This document shows, one piece after another, positions 24,868-32,729 of a stretch of DNA of 64,000 nt. Below the pieces are notes generated by a model. It saw nothing but the letters and a program-made list of their open reading frames with translations, had not been told where the DNA came from and made no database searches. Origin of the DNA: Mucilaginibacter corticis (GTDB taxonomy: Bacteria; Bacteroidota; Bacteroidia; Sphingobacteriales; Sphingobacteriaceae); NCBI RefSeq assembly GCF_007558865.1, contig NZ_VLPK01000001.1:1240001-1304000 (forward strand), given 5' to 3'. Position 1 is the stretch's first letter. Every line of letters starts with the position of its first letter. Made by a program: the position numbers and the translations under genes.

Positions 24868-24875
24868 TATTTTTG
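24868..24875 (+). promoter_or_regulatory. ileS operon -7 promoter box
   Basis: TATTTTTG matches TAnnTTTG, 31 bases before the ileS ATG. A leader hairpin (CACC...GGTG around TAAAATTTTA) lies between. No T-box-like structure was recognised. Confidence 0.5.
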
Positions 24876-24906
24876 CCACCTCTAAAATTTTAGGTGTAAT
24901 AGATTA

Positions 24907-27900
24907 ATGTACAAGGAATACAAGCAGTTAAATTTATCGCAAACAGGCAAAGACGTACTGGAGTTTTGGAAGAAAAACAACATCTTCGAAAAAAGTATCA
25001 GTACCCGTCCGGCCGATAATCCATATACGTTTTACGAGGGGCCGCCAAGTGCTAACGGCATGCCCGGCATCCACCACGTAATGGCCCGCGCAATTAAGGA
25101 TATTTTTTGCCGCTATAAAACACTAAAAGGCTACCAGGTTAAACGTAAAGGCGGCTGGGATACCCATGGCCTGCCTATCGAACTGGCTGTAGAGAAAGCA
25201 TTGGGCATTACAAAAGACGATATCGGTAAAAAGATCTCGGTAAAAGAATATAACGACGCCTGCCGCAAAGAGGTAATGCGCTATACCGATATCTGGAATG
25301 ACCTTACCGAAAAAATGGGTTACTGGGTAGATCTTGAAAACCCATACATCACTTACAAGAACGAATACATAGAATCGCTTTGGTGGATACTGAAACAGCT
25401 GCACGAAAAGGGATTTTTATATAAAGGATATACCATCCAGCCTTATTCGCCAAAATCGGGTACCGGCTTAAGCTCGCACGAGCTGAACCAGCCGGGTACC
25501 TATAAAATGGTGAAAGATACCACTGTAACTGCGCAGTTTAAGGTTAAACGCGATGGGGCTTCGGAGTTTTTATTTAAAGGTGTTAATACAGACATTTATA
25601 TTTTAGCTTGGACTACTACTCCTTGGACGTTGCCGTCGAACTCTGCATTGGCGGTAGGTCCGAATGTTAGATATGTTAAATTAAAAACGTTTAATCAGTA
25701 CACTGGCGAACCTGTTACAATTATTTTGGCTGATGCTTTAGTTTCAAAAGTTGCTGGTCCAAATGTTGTTTCTTCTTTGGATGGTTTAACTTTTGACTCC
25801 AAGAATAAGGCTCAGCCTTATTCCTATGATAGAGAAGGATTACCGACCGGATATATTTCTGGATCTGAATTAGTCGGCATCCATTATGAGCAATTATTGC
25901 CGTACGTAACCAATACCGATCTTCAGCAAAATGGTTTCCGTGTTATTGCGGGCGATTTTGTGACTACCGAAGACGGTACAGGTATAGTACACATTGCGCC
26001 AACCTTTGGTGCGGACGACTTTAGGGTGGCCAAAGATGCAGGTGTGCCTGCCGTAATGGTAAAAGACGAAGCCGGTAAAGACGTTCCGCTGGTTAACAAG
26101 CAGGGTAAGTTTGTTGACGAGGTTACCGATTTTGCAGGCTATTACGTTAAAGAAGAATACTACACTGCCGAAGAACGCGCCGCCGAAGGGTTTAAACCTA
26201 CGGATGTGCTCATCTCCATAAAATTAAAAACCGAGAACAAAGCGTTCGACGTTAAGAAATACGAACACAGCTACCCACACTCATGGCGCAGCGACGAACC
26301 TATTTTATATTATCCGCTGGATAGCTGGTTCATCAAAACCACTGCCGTTAAGGACAAAATGGTGGAGCTGAACAAAACCATCAACTGGAAACCTGAGTCG
26401 ACCGGTACCGGTCGCTTTGGTAACTGGCTGGAAAATTTGGTGGACTGGAACCTGTCGCGTTCACGCTATTGGGGTACCCCGTTGCCTATCTGGCGTTGCG
26501 ATGCTAACAATGTTCCTGTACCTGAGATCTGCATCGGTAGTATTGAAAAATTAAAGAGCGAGGGCGTTTATTTTTACTTTGAAAAGGCAAAAGCCTATTT
26601 CCTTGAACATACAGCGGCCCAAATAATGGAGTTTCTGTCTATCCCTAATGATGAAGACGGACAGGAAGATCTTGCTACCATCCAACAGCTTCAGGCCGGC
26701 CTGAAAAAAGGCGTTCTTGAATTAAGGAACCTAATTGATTCATGCCCAAATAGGGATGTTCTTGTAAAAGCGTTTTCAACCTCTGTCGACGAGTTTTTTG
26801 AAAAAGAAAATATCCCGATGGACCTGCACAGGCCTTATGTAGACAATATTATCCTTACAAAATATTATCATAGCCAAGCCTATTATTATTACAGGGAGTC
26901 TGACCTGATAGATGTTTGGTTTGACAGCGGCGCCATGCCTTACGCGCAATGGCATTTCCCGTTTGATAATAAAGAAGAGTTTGTAAATGCTTACCCGGCC
27001 GATTTTATTGCAGAGGGTGTTGACCAAACCCGCGGCTGGTTCTTTACCCTGCACGCCATTGCGGTGATGCTGAGCGAAGCCAGCGACGAGATCAAAGAGA
27101 TCAACGAATCCATTGGTAACAAAGGCATTTCGTTTAAAAACGTCATATCAAACGGTTTGGTGCTGGATAAAAACGGCAACAAAATGTCTAAACGTTTAGG
27201 CAATGGTGTTGATCCGTTTGCTACTATCGAGCAATTTGGTGCCGATGCCCCGCGCTGGTACATGATCAGCAATGCCGCGCCCTGGGATAACCTTAAATTT
27301 AATGTGGATGGTATTGACGAGGTGCGCCGTAAATTCTTCGGTACGCTTTATAATACCTATACGTTCTTTGTAATGTATGCCAACATCGACAAGTTTACCT
27401 ACAGTGAATCCGAAATAGCCATAAATGAGCGCCCAGAAATTGACCAGTGGATCATATCGCTGTTAAATACCCTGAGCAAAGAGGTGGATGGTTTTTATGC
27501 CGATTTTGAGCCTACCAAAGCCGCCCGCGCTATACAGGACTTTGTGGACATTAACCTGAGCAACTGGTTTGTGCGCTTAAGCCGCCGCCGTTTCTGGAAA
27601 TCAGACGACTCGGCTGATAAACTATCTGCTTACCAAACATTATATACCTGTTTGATATCGATAGCCAAGTTGATGTCGCCTATTGCGCCATTCTTTGCCG
27701 AACGTTTATATACCGACCTGAACAACGTTACCAAAAAAGAAGCATTCGAGTCAGTACACCTGGCTTATTTCCCGGAGTATGACGCGTCGCTGGTAAACAA
27801 AAAGCTGGAAGAGCGGATGCAGTTGGCGCAGGATATCTCGTCATTGGTATTGTCGCTGCGTAAAAAGGTAGGCATCAATGTGCGTCAGCCGTTAAGCAAG

Positions 27901-28536
27901 ATCTTATTGCCGATACTGGATAAAGGTTTTGAAAAACAGGTTGACCAGGTAAAAGAATTGATCCTTTCTGAAACTAATATTAAAGGAATTGAGTATATAA
28001 CCGATACAGCGGGCTTTATAAAAAAGAAAATCAAACCAAACTTTAAAGCCCTGGGCGCCAAAGTGGGTAAGGATATGAAGGTTGTGGCCGATGCGATAAA
28101 TAATTTCACGCAGGAAGAGATCGCTGAACTGGAAGAAAAGGGTTCGATCTTGATACTTGATGCTAAATACTCGATACTAAATACCGATGTTGAGATCATC
28201 GCCGAGGACGTACCCGGCTGGCAGGTTGCAAATTTAGGCAAACTAACCGTGGCTTTAGATGTTACCCTAACCGATGAATTGAAAGAAGAAGGTATATCAC
28301 GCGAATTGATAAACCGCATACAGAATCTGCGCAAAACTAAAGGGTTTGAAGTAACCGACAGGATAACAGTAAGGCTTACAGACCATCCGTTTATTAGCCG
28401 TGCCCTGAATAATAATTTATCATATATTTGCGCCGAAATTTTGGCTGATAGCGTAACGCTTGATAATCAGTTAAATGAGGGTGAAACAACCACTATTGAA
28501 GATAACGAAATAATAATTGCTATTAATAAAGTATAA
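24907..28536 (+). CDS. ileS: Isoleucyl-tRNA synthetase, long eukaryote-like type
   Basis: 1209 residues, at the long end for IleRS. It charges tRNA-Ile in the cytoplasm and edits valine. The HIGH motif is represented by GIHHVMARAIKD near residue 60 and the KMSKS motif by NKMSKRLGN near residue 760; the catalytic Rossmann block DVWFDSGAMPYAQWHFPF is intact. The editing domain is present (TTTPWTLPSNSALAVGP and GDFVTTEDGTGIVHIAP). Two oddities stand out: an AT-rich, differently coded patch (25655-25885) within the editing domain and an extra segment of about 84 residues (26563-26814) between CIGSIEKL and MDLHRPYVDNI. Both are in frame. It heads a gapless operon with the DksA-like gene and lspA. 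Confidence 0.96.
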   Translation: MYKEYKQLNLSQTGKDVLEFWKKNNIFEKSISTRPADNPYTFYEGPPSANGMPGIHHVMARAIKDIFCRYKTLKGYQVKRKGGWDTHGLPIELAVEKALGITKDDIGKKISVKEYNDACRKEVMRYTDIWNDLTEKMGYWVDLENPYITYKNEYIESLWWILKQLHEKGFLYKGYTIQPYSPKSGTGLSSHELNQPGTYKMVKDTTVTAQFKVKRDGASEFLFKGVNTDIYILAWTTTPWTLPSNSALAVGPNVRYVKLKTFNQYTGEPVTIILADALVSKVAGPNVVSSLDGLTFDSKNKAQPYSYDREGLPTGYISGSELVGIHYEQLLPYVTNTDLQQNGFRVIAGDFVTTEDGTGIVHIAPTFGADDFRVAKDAGVPAVMVKDEAGKDVPLVNKQGKFVDEVTDFAGYYVKEEYYTAEERAAEGFKPTDVLISIKLKTENKAFDVKKYEHSYPHSWRSDEPILYYPLDSWFIKTTAVKDKMVELNKTINWKPESTGTGRFGNWLENLVDWNLSRSRYWGTPLPIWRCDANNVPVPEICIGSIEKLKSEGVYFYFEKAKAYFLEHTAAQIMEFLSIPNDEDGQEDLATIQQLQAGLKKGVLELRNLIDSCPNRDVLVKAFSTSVDEFFEKENIPMDLHRPYVDNIILTKYYHSQAYYYYRESDLIDVWFDSGAMPYAQWHFPFDNKEEFVNAYPADFIAEGVDQTRGWFFTLHAIAVMLSEASDEIKEINESIGNKGISFKNVISNGLVLDKNGNKMSKRLGNGVDPFATIEQFGADAPRWYMISNAAPWDNLKFNVDGIDEVRRKFFGTLYNTYTFFVMYANIDKFTYSESEIAINERPEIDQWIISLLNTLSKEVDGFYADFEPTKAARAIQDFVDINLSNWFVRLSRRRFWKSDDSADKLSAYQTLYTCLISIAKLMSPIAPFFAERLYTDLNNVTKKEAFESVHLAYFPEYDASLVNKKLEERMQLAQDISSLVLSLRKKVGINVRQPLSKILLPILDKGFEKQVDQVKELILSETNIKGIEYITDTAGFIKKKIKPNFKALGAKVGKDMKVVADAINNFTQEEIAELEEKGSILILDAKYSILNTDVEIIAEDVPGWQVANLGKLTVALDVTLTDELKEEGISRELINRIQNLRKTKGFEVTDRITVRLTDHPFISRALNNNLSYICAEILADSVTLDNQLNEGETTTIEDNEIIIAINKV

Positions 28537-28920
28537 ATGAAAGTAGAAAACGAAAAAACCAGGTATAGTGACTCTGAGTTAAAAGAATTTAAAGAACTGC
28601 TATTAGATAAACTGGCAAGTGCGAAAGAAGAACTAAATGCTTTGGCAACTTCACTAAGCTCGCCAAATGCAAACGGAACTGATGATACCGCGGGTACTTA
28701 CAAAACATTAGAAGACGGATCGGCTACTTTAGAGAAAGAGCAGATCAACCAGCTTGCTGCCCGTCAGAAAAAATTTATTGAACAGTTAGAGGCCGCTTTA
28801 GTGCGCATTGAAAATAAAACTTACGGTATTTGCCGCGAAACCGGTAAACTGATCCCTAAAGAGCGTTTACGTGCCGTACCGCACACCACGCTTACTATGG
28901 AAGCTAAATTAAAGCAGTAA
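28537..28920 (+). CDS. DksA/TraR-like protein lacking the zinc-finger cysteines
   Basis: 127 residues. The N-terminal half is a predicted coiled coil (LKEFKELLLDKLASAKEELN), with an acidic TDDTA at its tip, followed by RIENKTYGICRETGKLIPKE and RLRAVPHTTLTMEAK. This is the DksA/TraR C4 zinc-finger arrangement, but only the first of four cysteines remains. DksA-type proteins enter the RNA polymerase secondary channel and alter initiation with ppGpp. The fold is likely stabilised without zinc here. Its ATG directly follows the ileS stop and lspA directly follows its own stop. Confidence 0.85.
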   Translation: MKVENEKTRYSDSELKEFKELLLDKLASAKEELNALATSLSSPNANGTDDTAGTYKTLEDGSATLEKEQINQLAARQKKFIEQLEAALVRIENKTYGICRETGKLIPKERLRAVPHTTLTMEAKLKQ

Positions 28921-29526
28921 ATGAAGGCGGCTTATACCAAACCTTTTTTAGTTGCTTTATTAATTATCATTGCCGACCAGCTTATTAAGATCTGGGTGCA
29001 TAGCCATATGTACCAGGGCCAGGAGATCAAATTTTTAGGCGACAGGGGCATGCTGCACTATACCGAGAACAATGGTATGGCCTTTGGCATGGAACTGGGC
29101 GGCGACTTTGGTAAGCTTGCCTTAACCTTGTTTCGCATTTTCGCGGTAATTGGTATTGGGTATGGTATTGTTTACCTCATCATCCATAAATACCACCGCG
29201 GGCTCATTATGAATGGCGCGCTGATACTGGCCGGCGCTGTAGGCAATATTATCGACTCGACCTTTTACGGCGTGGTATATCATTACGCGCCATTATTTCA
29301 TGGCCGTGTGGTTGATATGTTTTATTTCCCGCTTATTTCGGGCAATTTCCCGTCATGGGTGCCGGTTTGGGGTGGCGAAGATTTTATATTCTTCCGCCCG
29401 GTATTTAACCTTGCAGATGCGTCAATCTCTGTCGGGGTTATTTTGATCCTGATATTTCAGAAACACTATTTTAAGCATGAAGTGCCCGAACCAAGTTCTC
29501 CAAACAGCGAAATGGTGGAGGATTAA
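28921..29526 (+). CDS. lspA: Lipoprotein signal peptidase (signal peptidase II)
   Basis: 201 residues, four membrane segments. It cleaves prolipoprotein signal peptides after lipidation. The family motifs are ENNGMAFGM, AGAVGNIIDSTFYGVV and VFNLADASISVG, which hold the two catalytic aspartates. The common Arg after the first Asp is Ser here. An extra loop between the last motifs matches other Bacteroidetes LspA proteins. It is the third gene of the ileS operon and is followed by a terminator. Confidence 0.95.
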   Translation: MKAAYTKPFLVALLIIIADQLIKIWVHSHMYQGQEIKFLGDRGMLHYTENNGMAFGMELGGDFGKLALTLFRIFAVIGIGYGIVYLIIHKYHRGLIMNGALILAGAVGNIIDSTFYGVVYHYAPLFHGRVVDMFYFPLISGNFPSWVPVWGGEDFIFFRPVFNLADASISVGVILILIFQKHYFKHEVPEPSSPNSEMVED

Positions 29527-29551
29527 CTCCCATTCTAACATAAAAACTAAT

Positions 29552-29578
29552 AAAAAAGCCGCATTTAGCGGCTTTTTT
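29552..29578 (+). terminator. lspA operon terminator
   Basis: AAAAAAGCCGC pairs with GCGGCTTTTTT over a five-base loop; the T-run is six long. It ends the ileS - DksA-like - lspA transcript. Confidence 0.88.
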
Positions 29579-29938
29579 CATTTATAATGAATTTATTGGA
29601 TTTATAAAAACTGTTTTGTTTTAATTTATAGTTTATTAAAGGGTAAAATAAATAAAAATAGAATTAAGTACACATAATTACTTCTTTAATTACAAATCAT
29701 TCAATTTATTATCTTTTATTGCGATATTTTTTAATAAATCAGCTTAAAAAGATAATATTTTAATGTTTTTTATAATTTTTTTATCGATTTATATGCGATA
29801 ATTAAAATATATTATTACTTTAGCAAAAGCAATCGATCAAATCATAGCGTTCTTTATAGTTTTTTAACATTTTGTTAAATAATTACGTGCAAATCCGCAC
29901 ATAATTCATTTCAACTCAATTTACTTAACCTAACAACT
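29579..29938. other. AT-rich gene-free region
   Basis: Very AT-rich, with many ATTTT and TTTAT stretches; no reading frame, structured RNA or clear repeat was found. No sigma-54 (-24/-12) promoter was recognised upstream of amt. Confidence 0.5.
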
Positions 29939-30094
29939 ATGATTGTCAAAAATTTATTCAAGCAACCCTCATTGGGCCTGTTTTCGGGCGCGGTACCTAC
30001 GGTACTATCGATCTCATTTGGACATTTTCATGTTTTAGCAGCTGATGCAAGCGAAAGCCGCAAGCATCTCACTTTGCTATTGCCGCAATCATAG
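29939..30094 (+). CDS. Short ORF upstream of amt (leader peptide or gene remnant)
   Basis: 51 residues: MIVKNLFKQPSLGLFSGAVP, then TVLSISFGHFHVLAADAS, looking like a signal peptide with little after it. It ends 43 bases before the amt ATG. It may be a leader ORF, a small exported peptide or the remnant of a longer gene cut short by a frameshift; nothing decides among these. Confidence 0.35.
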   Translation: MIVKNLFKQPSLGLFSGAVPTVLSISFGHFHVLAADASESRKHLTLLLPQS

Positions 30095-30137
30095 CTCCAG
30101 TCCTGCATCTTATTTAATCACTTTTAACCATTTCAAC

Positions 30138-31436
30138 ATGAAAAAATTCGTACCATTTGGCATTCTCATTATTGTAGTTATCCTGGCGTTTGCCTTCCCG
30201 GGGGCTGTAGTAACCCCATCAAAAACACCTATCGACAAAGCAGATACCGCGTGGCTGCTAATCTCAACCGCATTGGTATTATTAATGACCCCAGGCCTTG
30301 CTTTCTTTTACGGTGGTATGGTTCAAAAAAAGAACGTTATCTCAACCATGCTGCAAAGCTTCGTTTGTATGGGTCTGATCACCATTATATGGGTAGTATT
30401 TGGCTTTAGCCTTGCCTTTGGCGAAGACGTTGGCGGCATGGGCCTGATTGGTAACCCTAAATCATTCTTCATGATGCAAAACACCCTGGGTGTAAGCTGG
30501 GGCACTATCCCGGTAATTTTGTTTGCCATGTTCCAGTTAAAATTCGCGGTTATTACCCCGGCATTAATTACCGGCGCGTTTGCAGAACGTATCCGCTTTA
30601 ACTCTTACCTGATCTTTATCACCCTGTTCATCATCATTATTTATACACCGCTTGCGCACGCTACCTGGCATTCAGATGGTTTGTTCTTTAAAATGGGCGT
30701 ACTTGATTTTGCAGGTGGTACCGTAGTACACATGTCTGCAGGCTGGGCTGCTTTGGCATCAGCATTATACCTTAAAAAACGTAACGCTATACCAGAATCT
30801 CACACACCTGCGCGTATCAGCTACGTAATATTAGGTACCGGTCTATTATGGTTCGGTTGGTTTGGCTTTAACGCGGGTTCTGCGTTAGGCGCAAATGAAT
30901 TAGCTTCAACCGCTTTGGCTACCACCACTACAGCATCAGCTGCAGCAGCTATGGCATGGGTATTCTTTGATATATTACGCGGTAAAAAACCATCTGCAAT
31001 GGGTGCTTGTATAGGTGCGGTTGTAGGTTTAGTAGCTATTACTCCGGCTGCTGGTTTCGTAACTGTTTCAAGCTCATTAATAGTAGGTATTGTTGCAGCG
31101 GTAGTTAGTAACCTGGTAGTGATCTGGAGAAGCAAAACCAATATCGACGATACTTTGGACGTGTTTCCTTGCCACGGTGTTGGCGGTATGATGGGCATGT
31201 TGCTTACCGGCATATTTGCAACCAAAAGCGTTAACAGCGCCGGTGCCGAAGGTTTATTTTACGGCGAAACCGCTTTATTTGTTAAACACCTTATCGCCTT
31301 GGTTGCGGTATCGGCATTTGCATTTGTAGGTGCATATATATTATTAAAAGTAACAGACATGATAAGCCCGCTGCGTGTTACCGAAGCAGAAGAGCTTGCC
31401 GGTCTGGATATCACTCAGCACGACGAGGAACTTTAA
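30138..31436 (+). CDS. amt: Ammonium transporter
   Basis: Start chosen at ATG 30138 (MKKFVPFGILIIVVILAFAF), which gives a membrane-type N-terminus; the frame extends upstream without recognisable sequence. 432 residues, eleven or so membrane segments. Motifs include TPGLAFFYGGMVQKKNV, DFAGGTVVHMSAGWAALAS (with the first pore His in VVHMSAG), LWFGWFGFNAGSAL, and FPCHGVGGMMG with the second pore His. It moves ammonium inward across the inner membrane. No GlnB/GlnK gene is adjacent, though the two usually pair. Confidence 0.95.
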   Translation: MKKFVPFGILIIVVILAFAFPGAVVTPSKTPIDKADTAWLLISTALVLLMTPGLAFFYGGMVQKKNVISTMLQSFVCMGLITIIWVVFGFSLAFGEDVGGMGLIGNPKSFFMMQNTLGVSWGTIPVILFAMFQLKFAVITPALITGAFAERIRFNSYLIFITLFIIIIYTPLAHATWHSDGLFFKMGVLDFAGGTVVHMSAGWAALASALYLKKRNAIPESHTPARISYVILGTGLLWFGWFGFNAGSALGANELASTALATTTTASAAAAMAWVFFDILRGKKPSAMGACIGAVVGLVAITPAAGFVTVSSSLIVGIVAAVVSNLVVIWRSKTNIDDTLDVFPCHGVGGMMGMLLTGIFATKSVNSAGAEGLFYGETALFVKHLIALVAVSAFAFVGAYILLKVTDMISPLRVTEAEELAGLDITQHDEEL

Positions 31437-31442
31437 TATACA

Positions 31443-31481
31443 GATAATGGCCGGCTGCGAATGGTAGCGGCCGGCCTTATC
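31443..31481 (+). terminator. amt terminator-like hairpin
   Basis: GGCCGGCTGC pairs with GCGGCCGGCC (one G-T pair), extended by GATAA/TTATC. No T-run follows, so termination strength is uncertain. Confidence 0.55.
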
Positions 31482-31550
31482 AAAATTTATTGCTGTACTG
31501 TAAACAGCCCCCTCAGAACCGATTGTTCTGGTTTGTTTGATTAAAATTAA

Positions 31551-31557
31551 AAGGAGG
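31551..31557 (+). promoter_or_regulatory. Strong Shine-Dalgarno site before a micro-protein gene
   Basis: AAGGAGG lies four bases before the ATG at 31562. Perfect sites are rare in this phylum, which mostly initiates without them; it decides the start of the next gene. Confidence 0.6.
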
Positions 31558-31561
31558 TATT

Positions 31562-31732
31562 ATGGCAATAACGATCATTAAAATAGCCGGGCTATTGTGC
31601 TTTTTGATACTTCCGCTAATGGGCCCTTCAAAAAGACGACCGAAAAAGTATAAACGCCCTGATAAAACATTTATCAGCGCACATTACGGAATAAATAAAG
31701 ATGGCGAGCTTGAAGAATTATTCAGTAAATAA
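31562..31732 (+). CDS. Small membrane-anchored basic peptide of unknown function
   Basis: 56 residues. One hydrophobic segment (ITIIKIAGLLCFLILPLMG) is followed by a strongly basic stretch KRRPKKYKRPDK and an acidic end DGELEELF. The layout is that of a single-pass membrane peptide with a cytoplasmic tail. It has an unusually strong ribosome binding site. No family is recognised. Confidence 0.55.
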   Translation: MAITIIKIAGLLCFLILPLMGPSKRRPKKYKRPDKTFISAHYGINKDGELEELFSK

Positions 31733-31802
31733 GATAAAAAAGAAGATTTTTAACAACTAAGACAAATATTTTTCTTATTTTTATATAAAGCATTGTTTTT
31801 TA

Positions 31803-32168
31803 ATGAAATTGAATTTTAATCATTTCTTAAAAGTATCTATATTCTTGCTGTTTTGCTGCTCGTTCTTCGTAGGCAAAGGCAAGCCCAATGCTGCTGCCTA
31901 TCAAAATAATCAGCATACCACTTTATCTAAAGCATTCAGGGGCGAAGGTATCCCGATTAACCCATTCATTAAGTTTAACATTATAGGCGGTAACCAGGAA
32001 GCTATACGCCAGGTTCATAAAGTAAATAACCCTGTTTACACAGCTTATTTATTACCGCAAAACACAACTACCTGTTTAAGGTATTTCAATTTTTTCTCCG
32101 GATATAACGATCAGAGATATACGCTCAAAAACGCAGATTTTCTCTTTCCCTTCCACGTCTTTTGGTAG
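31803..32168 (+). CDS. Small secreted protein of unknown function
   Basis: 121 residues with an N-terminal hydrophobic signal (FLKVSIFLLFCCSFFVGKGK). The remainder (FRGEGIPINPFIKFNIIGGN; NTTTCLRYFNFFSGYND) is not recognised. It is followed by a gene-free stretch with structured elements. Whether it is expressed as protein is likely but unproven; codon use is AT-rich. Confidence 0.5.
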   Translation: MKLNFNHFLKVSIFLLFCCSFFVGKGKPNAAAYQNNQHTTLSKAFRGEGIPINPFIKFNIIGGNQEAIRQVHKVNNPVYTAYLLPQNTTTCLRYFNFFSGYNDQRYTLKNADFLFPFHVFW

Positions 32169-32387
32169 CACCAAAAGGTACTTGTCCATTAGTTAATTAA
32201 GCATTAGTACAATTTATTGTACCAATAATGGCATGCTGTTTTTAAGCATCAACGTTAGCTTTTGTACGCAGGTATCGCCCTAATCTTACGGTTGCTTTTA
32301 TAAGCTTTACGGCACTTTAAATAATCAAGCCTCTTGACCATCTTTATCGGGCCAGCCTTACAAGCACACATTTTTAGATTTGATTGA

Positions 32388-32516
32388 TTGCTACAACAAC
32401 ACTAATACTCGTGTGCACAAATTGTAAATGCTGACCCCTCGGGTTGAATCACGTCCCGATTAATAAAGATTTCCTTATAGACGGAAAGGCTGGTCCTCGG
32501 GGGATCAGCCTTTATT
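32388..32516 (+). ncRNA. Candidate structured small RNA A
   Basis: It begins after TAGATTTG and ends at a strong terminator (about 125 bases). Inside, TCGGG/CCCGA and TTTCC/GGAAA form hairpins, and GCTGACCCC (near 32432) could also pair with GGGGGATCAGC of the terminator, giving two exclusive folds. No known RNA family was recognised. Confidence 0.4.
32485..32516 (+). terminator. Intrinsic terminator A
   Basis: AAAGGCTGGTCC pairs with GGATCAGCCTTT (one G-T pair) around TCGGG, followed by ATTT. Confidence 0.75.
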
Positions 32517-32568
32517 TAAAAGCCAAAGCCCTTCCGTAACTGCCGGTAAGTTATAAAAATAACAAAAT

Positions 32569-32708
32569 TATGCTTCGGTTGCACTATGCCATCCGCAAAA
32601 ATTGCGGGGCTGGCGGGCAGCATATTTTAAATAAAGAGTTTTAATCGTTTGTTGTTGATCGGTTAAATGTGAGAGCCTGCATCCTGTGTAACAGGTGCAG
32701 GCTTTTTT
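32569..32708 (+). ncRNA. Candidate structured small RNA B
   Basis: TATGCT/AGCATA (32569-32574 and 32619-32624) enclose GCC/GGC and CCGCAA/TTGCGG, a stacked hairpin of about 55 bases, and an intrinsic terminator follows at 32674-32708. No promoter was recognised and no known family matched. Confidence 0.35.
32674..32708 (+). terminator. Intrinsic terminator B
   Basis: AGCCTGCA-T-CCTGT pairs with ACAGG-TGCAGGCT over GTA (one bulged T), followed by a six-T run. It lies before a minus-strand gene, so it ends a separate plus-strand transcript. Confidence 0.85.
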
Positions 32709-32729
32709 GCTTAACACTATGTCGTACTA

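Larger units (their letters stand above)
24508..24906. other. Repeat-rich intergenic region upstream of ileS
   Basis: No gene was seen. It holds a short palindrome (CGATGGGTTTTAAACCCATCG, 24585-24605), a large inverted repeat (24644-24788) and the ileS promoter. Confidence 0.6.
32169..32729. other. Gene-free block with two strong terminators and RNA-like hairpins
   Basis: No convincing protein gene on either strand. It holds a -7-like TAGATTTG (32375-32382), several hairpins, and intrinsic terminators at 32485-32513 and 32674-32708, both oriented for plus-strand transcripts. Confidence 0.6.

Noticed and set aside
30045..30137. Extension of amt upstream of ATG 30138
   Set aside because: The extra 31 residues are not hydrophobic and have no likeness to Amt N-termini, whereas MKKFVPFG starts a clear membrane segment.
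30000..30137. Sigma-54 promoter for nitrogen control of amt
   Set aside because: No TGGCAC-N5-TTGC-like pair was found before the gene.
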